Part shown: piece after piece, positions 1-9,316 of the stretch
How the letters are laid out: every line of letters starts with the position of its first letter
How positions within the stretch are numbered: position 1 is the stretch's first letter
NCBI RefSeq assembly: GCF_900176165.1
Contig: NZ_FWWU01000006.1
Coordinates: 248,001 to 312,000, forward strand
DNA length: 64,000 bases
Source: Deinococcus hopiensis KR-140
Lineage (GTDB): Bacteria > Deinococcota > Deinococci > Deinococcales > Deinococcaceae
Direction: 5' to 3'
Made by a program: the position numbers and the translations under genes
The notes under the pieces: model-generated
What the model saw: only the letters and a program-made list of their open reading frames with translations
Told to the model about the DNA's origin: nothing
Database searches by the model: none

Positions 1-571
1 GAGGAGGACCACGCCCGCGCGGGGGAAGGACGTCCGCTTCATGCACTTTGATTGCCATGACGAGACAGGGCGTATCCACGAGCAGATCACGCTTCCTTAC
101 CATTGACCTTCTGACCGCCGTCGTCACCACGTGGCCCACCCGCCTCGGTGGTTATGACCGATTGACTGTCAATCATTCCAGCACTTGGTGTCTCAGGGCG
201 TCCTTCTCGCACCCGGACGACCTTCACGTAATTTGGTCTGCAACGCTTTCCACACGCCTTGCCGCCTCCACATCCTGTGCGCGTGGTCGGTTGTTTGCCA
301 GGGGGAAAGATCGTGAGGCCGTCGCCCGCCAGGCCACGACCTCCGCGGAGGACGGAGAAGATGCTCTCCAGAATTTCTTGCAAAGACCACTTGCGCGGTC
401 GACCCACAAGCAATTCAGGTGGGGTCAGCGGCTGGAGGACGTTCCACCTGGCATCGGTGAGGTCGTTTGGGAGGTCACGCCCGCGTCACGCGGGCACCAC
501 CTCCGCCCCATCATCCCTCCATCCTCTAATCAGGCAAAACCCGCTCCAGCACGTTTTTCAGTCGCACTTTA
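1..571 (-). mobile_element. IS5-family element, copy A (cut by window start)
   Basis: This is the 5' part of an IS5-family (IS427-like) insertion sequence on the minus strand. Its terminal inverted repeat ends near 571 and reads TAAAGTGCGACTGAAAAA inward. The encoded transposase has the usual N-terminal helix-turn-helix wording (GRPRKWSLQEIL) and the IDSQSV motif around the first catalytic Asp, but the middle section is only readable by switching frames, so it looks inactive. It is almost identical to the copy at 1620-2562 except for a few substitutions and one single-base indel near position 97. The missing 3' end lies outside the window. Confidence 0.85.
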
Positions 572-809
572 TTGATCGCGGTATAAATCGGTATGAATTC
601 CAGTGGGACGTTCTGCGTGCTGGCCATTTTCCCCGTGACCCGGGGTGCGGAGGACCGGTGCGAACCTACGCCGTGATCAATAAGGAAGTTAAAATTAAGC
701 AGGAGGACCTATTGGGGGATGGCAGAGACAAGTAGAGTCAGCCGATGCTTGCGTACCCCTGGACCTCTTCCGTGTTTCTCAATTCTGCTCAGCTCCTGTT
801 GGACTTCGC

Positions 810-1559
810 TTGATTCCCTGGGTTCCGCTGGCCCGCGCGGCCATTCCCGGCACGCAGCAGGACCTGTGTCTATATCGCCGCGGAGAACAGCTGGAGTTCT
901 CAATCAAGATCTCGGGCTATGTTAGCGAGCTTATGAACAGCCGCATGCACGCTTCTGAAGATGCCCTGGCCGAGCTGGGCTGCGCAGTGATTGTGGACCG
1001 CCCAGAGCCGCATGTCCTCGTTGGAGGCCTCGGCATGGGCTTTACTCTTGCTGCTGCCCTGAAGGCATTAGGACCAAACAGCGTGGTTACGGTAGCCGAA
1101 TTGGTGCCGGAGGTCGTGGAATGGAACAGGGGGCCGCTGGGCGAGTGCGCCGCCTTCCCCCTTAAGGATCCCCGTGCCCACATTCATGTGGGTGACGTCG
1201 CTGAACTGCTGCGACAAGGACCCGCAATCTATGACGCCGTGCTGCTGGACGTAGACAATGGCCCTCATGGCATGACGCACCACGGAAATGACTGGCTCTA
1301 CTCGCCGCCTGGACTGGCTGCCGCGCGGCGGACCTTACGGCCTGAGGGCGTGCTTGCCATCTGGTCAGCTGCAGCAGATCACCGATTTACGCAGCGTCTC
1401 CGGCGAGCAGGCTTCCGGGTAGACGTGCGAACGGTGCGTGCCCGCCCTGGCAAGGGCGCCTACCACACCATATGGTTAGCGCACCGGACACCCGATGTGG
1501 CCGCTGGCCAGACTCAATCCCCAAAGCGGGTGCGTCGCAAGCGAAGTGCGCGGCCCTAA
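810..1559 (+). CDS. Spermidine synthase-like (Rossmann methyltransferase fold) protein
   Basis: This 249-aa protein matches the short bacterial spermine/spermidine synthase-like family. The N-terminus (MIPWVPLARA) is typical and begins at a TTG, so the start is uncertain. The glycine-rich SAM-type loop is GGLGMGF (about residues 70-76), followed by the acidic VAELVPEVVEW strand and a LLDVDNGPHG motif where the family places its catalytic-site acid. The family fold is known, but the substrate of this subgroup is not, and a true aminopropyltransferase role is doubtful. The C-terminal 20 residues are basic. It is the only gene between two inverted IS5 copies, so it probably travels as composite-transposon cargo. 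No strong Shine-Dalgarno is visible before the TTG. Confidence 0.85.
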   Translation: MIPWVPLARAAIPGTQQDLCLYRRGEQLEFSIKISGYVSELMNSRMHASEDALAELGCAVIVDRPEPHVLVGGLGMGFTLAAALKALGPNSVVTVAELVPEVVEWNRGPLGECAAFPLKDPRAHIHVGDVAELLRQGPAIYDAVLLDVDNGPHGMTHHGNDWLYSPPGLAAARRTLRPEGVLAIWSAAADHRFTQRLRRAGFRVDVRTVRARPGKGAYHTIWLAHRTPDVAAGQTQSPKRVRRKRSARP

Positions 1560-1619
1560 CGTGGCTGGAACGCGAGCAATCGTTCGTCGGGATTGCCTCG
1601 TTCTCGGAGTTGTTGTTTC

Positions 1620-2562
1620 TAAAGTGCGACTGAAAAACGTGCTGGAGCGGGTTTTGCCTGATTAGAGGATGGAGGGATGATGGGGCGGAGGTGGTGCCCG
1701 CGTGACGCGGGCGTGACCTCCCAAACGACCTCACCGATGCCAGGTGGAACGTCCTCCAGCCGCTGACCCCACCTGAATTGCTTGTGGGTCGACCGCGCAA
1801 GTGGTCTTTGCAAGAAATTCTGGAGAGCATCTTCTCCGTCCTCCGCGGAGGTCGTGGCCTGGCGGGCGACGGCCTCACGATCTTTCCCCCTGGCAAACAA
1901 CCGACCACGCGCACAGGATGTGGAGGCGGCAAGGCGTGTGGAAAGCGTTGCAGACCAAATTACGTGAAGGTCGTCCGGGTGCGAGAAGGACGCCCTGAGA
2001 CACCAAGTGCTGGAATGATTGACAGCCAATCGGTCATAACCACCGAGGCGGAGGGGCCACGTGGTGACGACGGCAGTCAGAAGGTCAATGGAAGGAAGCG
2101 TGATCTGCTCGTGGATACGCCCTGCCTCGTCATGGCGATCAAAGTGCATGAAGCGGACGTCCTTCCCCCGCGCGGGCGCGGTCCTCCTCCTGCGAGGGGG
2201 CACCAAATGTTTTTCCCCGAATGAAGCACCCGTGGGCGGATGCGGGATACACCGGAAAACTGGCAGGAGAACAGGGAACGTTTCTCGACTGGACGCTGGA
2301 ATCCCTGGTCAGGCCGGCAAAGCACCTGGGCACCGAAAGGCGCACCTCCACGACGTGTGGAGGTGCCCAAGGGTTTTATAGTGTTGAAACGGCGTTGGGT
2401 CGTGGAGCGGACCTTTGCCTGGCCCTGGAAATCCAGGCGCATGGCCAGGGACGATGAAGCGCTGCCGGAGACGGCTGAAAACCTTGTCTACGAGGTGAGG
2501 ATCCGCTTGATGGTCCGCCGTTTGGCCAAAGGTCCACCCTGACCTTTTTCAGACGCACTTTA
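1620..2562 (+). mobile_element. IS5-family element, copy B (complete, both ends)
   Basis: This is a full-length IS of about 940 bp. The left end reads TAAAGTGCGACTGAAAAA and the right end is its imperfect complement TTTTTCAGACGCACTTTA. The first 570 bp repeat copy A in inverted orientation. Flanking bases permit only a short TA-type target duplication, as usual for this family. Together with copy A it brackets about 1.05 kb carrying the spermidine synthase-like gene. Confidence 0.9.
1724..2542 (+). pseudogene. IS5-family (IS427 group) transposase, frameshifted
   Basis: Read across frames, this encodes a DDE transposase of the IS427 group. The N-terminal segment is LTDARWNVLQPLTPPELLVG. A middle segment in another frame is PHDLSPWQTTDHAHRM. 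Back in the first frame come IDSQSV and GRKRDLLVDT, and a C-terminal segment in a third frame has RRWVVERTFAW and RLMVRRLAK. At least three frame changes are needed, more than the single programmed shift some IS427 elements use. An in-frame TGA lies just before the N-terminal block. I infer an inactive transposase that could only move in trans. Confidence 0.8.
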
Positions 2563-2835
2563 GCTGTACTTAGGGGAATATTCACGGGCCACGCCGAAGC
2601 TGTCCTGGACGTGACCCAGTCCTGTAGGCCTGAGCGCTCAGGGGCAAACGGTGCCGTGTTGAACCCCCGGCTCTGGGCTTCACGAGTGGGGCCGTACCCC
2701 CATTCCTCCGCCAGATTGAAGGGCGGTCGCTCCTTCCCTGACCCACAGCACGAAGTGGTTTCAACAGTGCACGGGCCCATAAATGCCGTGCCAGACAGTA
2801 TATGCATACTCCTCTGAATTTCCCCGAAGTACAGT
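2563..2835. repeat. Small inverted-repeat element (MITE-like), about 270 bp
   Basis: The segment is bounded by CTGTACTTAGGGGAATATTCA on the left and the imperfect complement of CTGTACTTCGGGGAAATTCA on the right (2814-2834). No protein-like frame is convincing inside. It abuts the IS5 copy B end on one side and the next IS on the other. It could be a MITE or an internally deleted IS. The family was not recognised. Confidence 0.55.
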
Positions 2836-2837
2836 TA

Positions 2838-3852
2838 GACCTCTTGCGAAAGTGGTGGGCTAAGCTGGCAGGCTGGAGCGAGACCGTCTGGCACGCACGC
2901 TAAAGATGAACCGCAAGTAGTTTCGTCGACGCACCGGGGTCTACCCGGAGACCTTTGCCGAGATGGAAGAGGTGCTGATGCGACGCGAAGGGCGGAAGAA
3001 GAAGTCTGGGCGTCCAGCCGCGCTCAGCGTGGCGGAACAATTGCTGATGACGCTGGAGTTCTGGCGCGAGTAGCGTACCTTCGCGCACCTGGGAGACGAC
3101 TGGGACGTGCATGAGCATGGCGTGCACCGCACGGTGGAACGCGTGGAAGCGGCTCTGATCGCCAGTGCACGGTTCCAGATGCCCAAGAAACGCGTGTTTC
3201 AGGAAGCGCAACTCGTGTACAGCATCGTTGCGGTCGATGCAGCTGAAGTGCCCTGTGAACGGCCCAAAAAAAGCAGCGCGCTTGGTACAGCGGGAAGAAA
3301 AAGTGCCACACCCTGAAATTTCAGCTGATCATCTGCACCGTGACGCAGCGCATCCTGAGCACCGCCACAAGCGCTGGAGCAGTTCACGACCTGAAGCTGT
3401 TGGGTTCGTCAGACGTCCGTTTTCCTCACCAAACGGCGCTGATTGGAGATGCTGGGTACCAGGGCTTGTGGAGAAGCCACAGCACGCCATCACTCCTCAT
3501 GGGGAACCAAAATGATTCCTGTATATATCTAGATATGTGATGAGGACACAGATCACGTCTAAGAAGACTTAAATAGATATGACTTTCGTAGCTATATGAG
3601 TGACAATCATTATTGTCCCGTATCACAAGGCGACGCGAGCGCCCACCTCTGTCCGCGGAGCAGCGCCAGGACAACCGCGTGCTGACCTATATCCGGCAGG
3701 CAATCGAGCATGTGATTCGTCGCATGAAGATCTTTCGCGTGTTGCAGGGCATGTACCGACATCGGCGGCGTCGGTTTGCGCTCCGGGTTCAGCTCACCGC
3801 GGCCCTGTGCAACCTCACACAAGCTTGCCGATCATGACTTTCGCAAGAGGTC
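2838..3852 (+). mobile_element. Second IS5-type element with disrupted transposase
   Basis: Perfect 16-bp ends GACCTCTTGCGAAAGT and ACTTTCGCAAGAGGTC border the element, with a TA on each side. The transposase reads NRKQFRRRTGVYPETFAEM-like, then RPAALSVAEQLLMTLEFWRE, VYSIVAVDAAEVPCERPKK, LIGDAGYQGL, and finally VIRRMKIFRVLQGMYRHRRRRF. This order is typical of the DDE_Tnp_4 type of IS5 transposases. Two in-frame stops (TAG after NRK and after FWRE), frame changes and an AT-rich insertion near 3511-3622 break it, so it is a dead copy. Its left end sits 2-3 bp from the MITE-like element. Confidence 0.85.
3511..3622. other. AT-rich insert inside the IS5-type transposase
   Basis: About 110 bp of strikingly AT-rich sequence (runs such as GTATATATCTAGATATG) interrupts the transposase between the GYQGL strand and the C-terminal VIRRMKIFR region. 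In relatives these two parts are only some 25 residues apart. No target duplication or terminal repeat was recognised. It is base-compositionally foreign to everything around it. Confidence 0.6.
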
Positions 3853-3869
3853 TAATAAATGGCGCAAGT

Positions 3870-4480
3870 TGTCCGTGCCTTACTTCTGCAGCCGAGGCTT
3901 GATCCAGCTCGTGTACGCCGGTTCCAGACCGCGGACCAGCCCACGCAGCGTCTGCACCGTGAGGTAGGGCCACACGGGGGCAGGGGCAGGGAGGGGTTGT
4001 TGTACTGACGCAACACGGCCAGCACCAGGCTCAACAGCTTGCGGGCCGAGGTGCCCTCGATCTGGGGCAGCATCTGGCCAATCACCAGCGAAACGATGTT
4101 GCGCACTTCTGTGGCCAGGGCCAACGCTTCAGCCATGCTTGGCCGCCCATCGGCACGTACGTTGCTAATCGCCTTCTGGACCAGGGCGTCTATGCGGGGC
4201 AGCACCCGTCCAGCAGCGCCGAGAGCTCGCCGTCGTCCGTGGGTGTCTCGACAAGCGGCAGGGAATTCAGGGACGGCATCTGGGGAACAGGTGAGGTGGA
4301 AACGGTGCTCTGGGGCCTGAGGGCAGGCGTCTCGGTCTTGGTGAAGGTAATGCCCCGCTCAGCGCGCGATCGGAGGATCCCGGCAATGCGGGGTTCAACA
4401 GGTATCAGGACCTCGGGAAAGGGCGCGGCCCCTGCCCAGCGCGGAGGCTGAAGGGAGGACGGATTGGGAGAAAACGTTTC
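3870..4480 (-). pseudogene. Degenerate hypothetical gene
   Basis: A long minus-strand reading runs from about 4480 (QQKETFSPNPSSLQ) through PQMPSLNSLPLVETPTDDG. It then needs one frame change near 4207 to continue as VLPRIDALVQKAISNVRADG and KLLSLVLAVLRQYNN. A second change follows, then LTVQTLRGLVRGLEPAYTSW. GC-rich third positions support former coding capacity. No family was recognised; a plasmid or phage origin is possible. It follows directly downstream of the coiled-coil ORF at 4491. Confidence 0.4.
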
Positions 4481-4490
4481 TTTTTGTTGG

Positions 4491-4844
4491 TCAGCTTAAT
4501 TTGTTTTCTCCGGGGTAATCTTGAACTACAACTGCGAAGGTGTGCGGCGCGCGGTCCTGCCGGGCCTGTTCCCCGAACTGATCGAGCAGCCCGAGGTCCT
4601 TAAGACGGGTGGTCTCGTCGCGGTACCGGATGTTCTCGGCCCGGAGGTCCTCGGCTTCCCGCCGCTGGCTGGCCTGCTGAGCAAGGAAGGTCCGCTGCCC
4701 CCCGTACTCGCAGCGCACGGCGAGGCGGCGTTCCTCGTTGTCGCCCACGTGGCGGAGGCCGTCCTGCAGGTCCCGGTCCAACTGGGTCTTCTGGCGCTCG
4801 GCCTCCTGGATGAACGATCAGCAGCGGCAACACGGCTTCCCACC
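4491..4844 (-). CDS. Hypothetical coiled-coil protein, probably 5'-truncated
   Basis: The readable part is a charged, alpha-helical stretch with heptad-like pattern (QEAERQKTQLDRDLQDGLRH, then ASQRREAEDLRAENIRY) ending in VVVQDYPGENKLS and a TGA at 4491. Upstream the frame is lost around 4845 and continues only in other frames. I do not recognise a family. The TGA lies just before the next minus-strand reading, suggesting a former operon with the pseudogene at 3870-4480. Confidence 0.4.
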
Positions 4845-5345
4845 CTTGCTGTCTGACCTGCACCCGCGTCCCGCAAGGCAGCGCGCGGCGCAGACTTCGG
4901 CCCACCGCGGTGGATTTGAAGTGCCCTGAGGGCCTTGTCTCACAGGCCCAAGGGCTTTCGGTGGTGGCTGATAAAAGGTGACCGTGAGGCTCCGGTGGGC
5001 CGCAGCGCTCGCGGTAGGAAGGGTCAGCCAGCAGCAGGGCGGCCTTCACAAACCCGCCTCGACCGGCGGCTGCCCTGGTACCTGGCTCCAGGGAGAACAC
5101 CCTCTGAGGACCTGGGTGGCGCGCTCACGTACGGTCCCCACCGTCACGGTCCCGCCGTCCTGACTGAGGGTGCGGTGATGCACGTTGCGCTCCAGCACCA
5201 GCAACCGATGCGGCAGTGGGCCTGCGTGCAGCAGCCCGGCCTACACGGCCGCGGTCCCCGGTGCCGATGTCCCCCGAGGTCACGTGCAGCGACGGGGTGG
5301 AGACCGGTACCTTCACGGCCACCAGCCCGGGCCTGACCGGTGGAG
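4845..5345 (-). other. Degenerate coding remnants, no intact gene
   Basis: Minus-strand translations give plausible protein stretches in alternating frames (VKAALLLADPSYRERCG, LLVLERNVHHRTLSQDGG, VKVPVSTPSLHVTSGDIG), but none is open across the region. This is best read as a decayed gene or genes. No family was recognised. Confidence 0.35.
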
Positions 5346-5365
5346 GACAAGCCCACGCCGCAGTC

Positions 5366-5512
5366 TGATACGGTTTGCGGCTTCATCCGTTCCGTCCCCT
5401 CCGCTGCGCAGCTTTGCAAGTCCACTTCGCTTCGGTGATTCCACGCCTCTGCGTCACCGTTTTCCTGCTCGTCTTTTCCTGCTCGTCCGGGCTGGCCTGT
5501 GGCTGCACCGCG
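5366..5512 (-). repeat. Dispersed intergenic repeat, family 1 (SNR-like)
   Basis: On the minus strand this reads GAGCAGGAAAACGGTGACGC followed by AGAGGCGTGGAATCACCG and later GGACGGAACGGATGAAGCCG. The same order is found at 17268-17400 and, more or less complete, at 12774, 18338, 25875, 36278 and 51307. No coding potential is seen. It resembles the small noncoding repeats described in Deinococcus. It lies just 3' of the hydrolase at 5546. Confidence 0.6.
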
Positions 5513-5545
5513 GATACACCCGAATCCGTACGAGAAGCCCATGCC

Positions 5546-6793
5546 TCAGCGCTGCACAGGCACCTGACTCAGGAGACGGCGAATGGCGAGCGGCCACGCC
5601 TGCTCCAGGCGGGATTCACCTCCAAAGCGCACCACCACCGCATGATGTGCCGGGGACACGTAAATCACCTGTCCGAGGTGACCCAGCGCAAAGTAGTCAT
5701 CGGGCCCGGAAGTGCCGTGTAGGCCCCACCAGTGGTATTTGTAAAACCCTCCTTGTGCTGGCCAGTAGGCCGACACACGCCAGGGACGCTGATCCGACGG
5801 ATCAAAGGTGACGGCCTCGTCCACCCAGGCCCGCGGCACCAGCTGCCGTCCCTGCCAGCGGCCATGGTGGAGAAACAGCAACCCGAAGCGCGCGAAATCA
5901 ATTGCGCGGGCGTTCAGGCCGTCCTCGGTCTTCTCCATCCCCGACGGCCTGTCCAGGTTCCAGGATGCCGGCGCGGTCATGCCGAGCGGCTTCCAAAGTT
6001 TCTCTGACAGGTACGCTGAGACGCTGCGGCCCGTCACGCGCTCCAGAATCACCGCTTCCAGCAAAGGATGATAATCGTTATACCGGAAGTACTTGCCAAC
6101 GGGTTCTGGCCCGGCATGAACGCCCAGGGCGCGCCTCCGTGCGTCTTGCGTATAAAACAACTTCGCTTCGTCCGTGAAGGGCGCGAGCAGAGGAAACACG
6201 TCGGCGTTCTGGAAGGGAATCCCCGAGGACATCGTGAGGAGATCGCGGATGGTCAGGGCGTCAAGGCCGCGACCGCTGAGCTCGGGGAGATACTCGGTCA
6301 CCTGGTCTTGAACGCTGCGGATCTTCCCTTCCTGAATGGCGATGCCCACGAGGGTGGACATCAGGGATTTTACCGTTGAGAACGACAGTTGAAGCGACGC
6401 GTGGTTCGAGCCGTGGAAGTACCGCTCGTAGATGACCTGATCGCCGCGCACCACGATAAACGCGCGGGTGTTTGTGTCCCGGAGGAACTGCTCGAGGTTG
6501 ACCCTGGACCCGTTGTGCCCGGGGAGGATCACGTCCTGAGGGAAATGGGTCAGCAGGTGCTGAGGAAGCTCCTGCGGATGAGGAATGGTCGGCACCACCC
6601 GTTGAGGAAACTGCGCGGAACTCGTCACACCTGGAAACCCCCACCGGAGGATGCGCAGGCTCTGTGACCAGCCGTTGGCCGCCACCACCGCGGCGGCGTA
6701 CGCCAGCACCAGGCCAAACAGCACCAAAAGCGCCGCAGACGCGGCGTACGGGAGTGTGGTTCTGATTCGAGAGGCAAGTCCACGGTGCGTCAT
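5546..6793 (-). CDS. Beta-lactamase-fold serine hydrolase (class C type), membrane-anchored
   Basis: This 415-aa protein belongs to the beta-lactamase/penicillin-binding serine hydrolase superfamily. The active-site Ser-X-X-Lys is STVK (residues 139-142), the second motif is YND (238-240, replacing Tyr-X-Asn), and a GHLG near residue 375 occupies the KTG-like position. One hydrophobic segment at residues 15-40 should anchor it, with the catalytic domain outside. I chose the ATG at 6793 because GAAGG lies 5 nt ahead of it; a TTG four codons upstream would overlap that ribosome site. The family includes esterases and peptidases as well as beta-lactamases, so the substrate cannot be named. A family-1 repeat follows the stop. 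Confidence 0.9.
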   Translation of the reverse strand: MTHRGLASRIRTTLPYAASAALLVLFGLVLAYAAAVVAANGWSQSLRILRWGFPGVTSSAQFPQRVVPTIPHPQELPQHLLTHFPQDVILPGHNGSRVNLEQFLRDTNTRAFIVVRGDQVIYERYFHGSNHASLQLSFSTVKSLMSTLVGIAIQEGKIRSVQDQVTEYLPELSGRGLDALTIRDLLTMSSGIPFQNADVFPLLAPFTDEAKLFYTQDARRRALGVHAGPEPVGKYFRYNDYHPLLEAVILERVTGRSVSAYLSEKLWKPLGMTAPASWNLDRPSGMEKTEDGLNARAIDFARFGLLFLHHGRWQGRQLVPRAWVDEAVTFDPSDQRPWRVSAYWPAQGGFYKYHWWGLHGTSGPDDYFALGHLGQVIYVSPAHHAVVVRFGGESRLEQAWPLAIRRLLSQVPVQR

Positions 6794-7108
6794 CGCTGCC
6801 TTCAACCCATATCACAAGAAGGCGTGTGGCCCTGTCAGGAACGGCCGGCGGCGATCTGCTCCCCCTTGGTGATCCGTACACGTTCAGCCGGTGACCTCCC
6901 TTTTGTGGTGGACGTTTGCGACGTGCGGGTGTCACGCGGGCTTAGCCGCCACATGCCCGTGCAAACCCAGGGGCTCCTTTCAGCAACAGGGCGAGCCGTT
7001 CACGAGGACGCCGTGCGCGGGGCCGGAGCAGGTTGCAAAGCCTCAGGCTTTTGCTCGATGGGGACCCAGAGGGCGCGTTCGTACAGGGCGCTGAGGGGTC
7101 CTCAATCC
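6794..7108. other. Intergenic, no gene seen
   Basis: Only short unsupported frames occur on either strand. It contains the upstream regions of the hydrolase and nothing else that I can recognise. Confidence 0.4.
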
Positions 7109-7246
7109 TTAGCCCTTGTACTTCAGGAGGGCGGTGGGGAGCTGGTCCCGGGTGGCCTTGAGACCCTCGGCGGCCAAGGCGTCAGCGGTGGCAAGGTGAG
7201 GGGGATGGGTCTGTTCGTAGGTGAGGATGTGGGGTTTCTTGCCCAT
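7109..7246 (-). CDS. Small hypothetical protein, 45 aa
   Basis: The ORF begins ATGGGCAAGAAACCC and encodes MGKKPHILTYEQTHPPHLAT through to LPTALLKYKG. AGGAG lies 9 nt before the ATG, a good ribosome binding site, and third-position GC is high. The protein is hydrophilic, with no signal peptide or membrane segment. I do not recognise a family. It is isolated between decayed regions. Confidence 0.6.
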   Translation of the reverse strand: MGKKPHILTYEQTHPPHLATADALAAEGLKATRDQLPTALLKYKG

Positions 7247-7606
7247 ATTGGTGTGCTCCTGTCAGGCCGGGGCAGGGGTGGATGGGCAGTGGACCGGCGG
7301 CGTACAGGGACCGGGCAGCCTCACGGTCCGCGTCCGTGATCACCGTGCCGGGGGGACTGGGGAGACGTACAGCACGCCCCTGTGGGCAGCCAGGAACAGG
7401 CTCCCCGCGGTCACCCGGTGAGGCGTGCGTTCCCCAGAACGGGACGGCGCTCCGGAACAGTGGACGTTGCAGACACGCGCACCTGCTTCTCAGGGAACGT
7501 GGAAGGGGAATTCGAACGGGGTGTCCCCCGGCGGGCGTCCCGAGGATCGTGCCCTCCTGAGCCATCACCACCCACTCCCCCCCTTCTGTCGTGCTGAACG
7601 CGAAAG
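7247..7606 (-). other. Possible degenerate minus-strand gene
   Basis: Coding-like pieces occur in several minus frames (VMAQEGTILGTPAGGHPVRI, PEKQVRVSATSTVPE, SPPGTVITDADREAARSLY), but no single frame spans them. It may be a broken gene upstream of the 45-aa ORF. No function is assignable. Confidence 0.3.
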
Positions 7607-8803
7607 TCAGTGAACACGCCGGTAATCTTTCATCAGCAGGAATGAAGCGAGTTTCTCACCCGTGTGCAGCTCTACCTTGGGACCACCGAACGCGACGACG
7701 GTAACGACCTTGTCCTCCACGCGCTTGTGCTCCCAGCGGCTGTCGACCTCAATGGAGACTGGAGAGGGCGGTGGCGCTTCCTCCGCGGCTGGGCTGCTTG
7801 GGGGCCGGGGCGATGCCCACCTGTGACAGGCCGGTGATCATCTCCAGGCTTAGGGGCTCACCGATCAGGCGGTCCAGGCCCAGCCGGGCCAGCGTCTCGA
7901 AGCCACGCGACGTTGTGTCCAGCGGCATGTCCTGCCGGGCAGCGTCCACGGCCTGCTGAATCTCGGCGTCGGTCAGGCGGGTGAACAGCGCGCGGGGAGT
8001 GCCCGAGGGCGCGCTCCTGGCGAGTTGCACCTGGAGTTCCGCGAGGCGACTCTCGTTGCTGCAAAACAGCAGCGCGCAGCTGGCGCATGGTGACCGGATC
8101 GCGGGCAGGCCGGGAGGTCAGGACGCCGCGGGGGACCGGGACCAGGGCGAGCAGGGCCGCGCCGCCCGCCGCGCCCGGAACTTTCTCAAGGGTGGGGCGT
8201 TGGGATGCTCGCTCCCCACCTTGCCCGTCTGTCCAAACCCGTCAGGCGCCCCCCCTCGCCACCTTCCAGGGTCAAGTGGATATTCACGTCTCCTTGGGGT
8301 TCGGCGACAGCCGTGTGGTCATCATCCTGAACCAGAGCGTGCGGGAACACTCCAGAGGCGGATGATGTCTGGGTTTTCGTGGAACCAGTATTGGTGAAGT
8401 CCGTCTTTGTGGACTCCGTATTCGCAGGGGCGGGTCTACCGTGCGTGGTGGAAACGGGACGCCTGGTTTCACCATGGCCGGGTTTCCCCTCCATGGCCGC
8501 TTCGGGTTTCTCCACCGGCTCGTCATCCACGACGTACTCCCAGCTCAGCCGCCCTTTTTCGTCGTTGACGCGCTGCCGGACCACGTACCCGTGCTCTTCG
8601 GGCTCCTTCACCGCGGACTGGTGGGCCTCTTTTCCGTCCTTGCTCTGCTTCTCCAGCCAGCCCATATAGAACTGCCAATCCTCAGGGCAGCTCATCATGA
8701 CCGCGAGGAGACCTTTGGCTTTGAGAGACATGTCGGGTCTCCGGATGGCCGCGTTGTTGAGCTGCGTGAACTGCCGCTCTTTTTTCCGCCTGCGAATGCT
8801 CAC
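7607..8803 (-). pseudogene. Winged-helix replication-type protein, frameshifted
   Basis: The gene starts at GTG 8803 with GGGGA 8 nt upstream and opens SIRRRKKERQFTQLNNAAI. Next comes a winged-helix-like block, SLKAKGLLAVMMSCPEDWQF to KELEEHGYVVRQRV-like sequence, as in plasmid and phage replication or DnaD-type helix-turn-helix proteins. The first frame stops at 8186. The protein resumes in other frames as VPVPRGVLTSRPARDPVT, ESRLAELQVQLARS, AEIQQAVDAARQDMPL, and finally IEVDSRWEHKRVEDKVV with TGA at 7607. Three or more frameshifts are therefore needed. The role (replication or regulation of a mobile element) is inferred from the domain only. Confidence 0.65.
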
Positions 8804-9316
8804 TGTCGTTGTCCCCGAACGGCCCACCCCAGTGGGGCGGCGAGGTGGTTCCGGCTTCCGCCGTGGCGCCTTCACCTGTACTGCACGTGATTGACCCGAG
8901 TCCCGATGGCCACTAACATGGGGACGAGCCTCAACACTTTGGGTTGTGGTGTCAGAGCCCACCAAAAACTCTGGGAACTGTGAACGCCTCGGTGCTTGGA
9001 ACCACTGGGGCGTTCACCTTTGGGCGCGCGCTTTGGGTGCCTGCCAGGGTACCCGCCACAGTAGCACGTCTCCAGAGCGCCAGCCGCGCGACTTTGAGCG
9101 TGTCAGGCGCGCAATCGTCTGGCCGACCCCTGTTTGGTACGTCTTTGGTCACGGCCGTGCTGCCCGCGCCCTGTGCGGGAACCTGTGACCACCAACTTCG
9201 CCTGTGGAGCCGGGCGTCACCTCTGCCTGGGAAGGCGCCGCCGGGCAAGGGGCGCGAAGGGCCGCCCCTCCCAGGCCCTGGAACGTGAACCCCAGGAACT
9301 GGGATAAGGTAAACGC
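8804..9316. other. Intergenic, no gene seen
   Basis: Frames here are short and lack ribosome sites. The leader sequence of the response regulator lies at the right end. No repeat or hairpin stood out. Confidence 0.35.
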
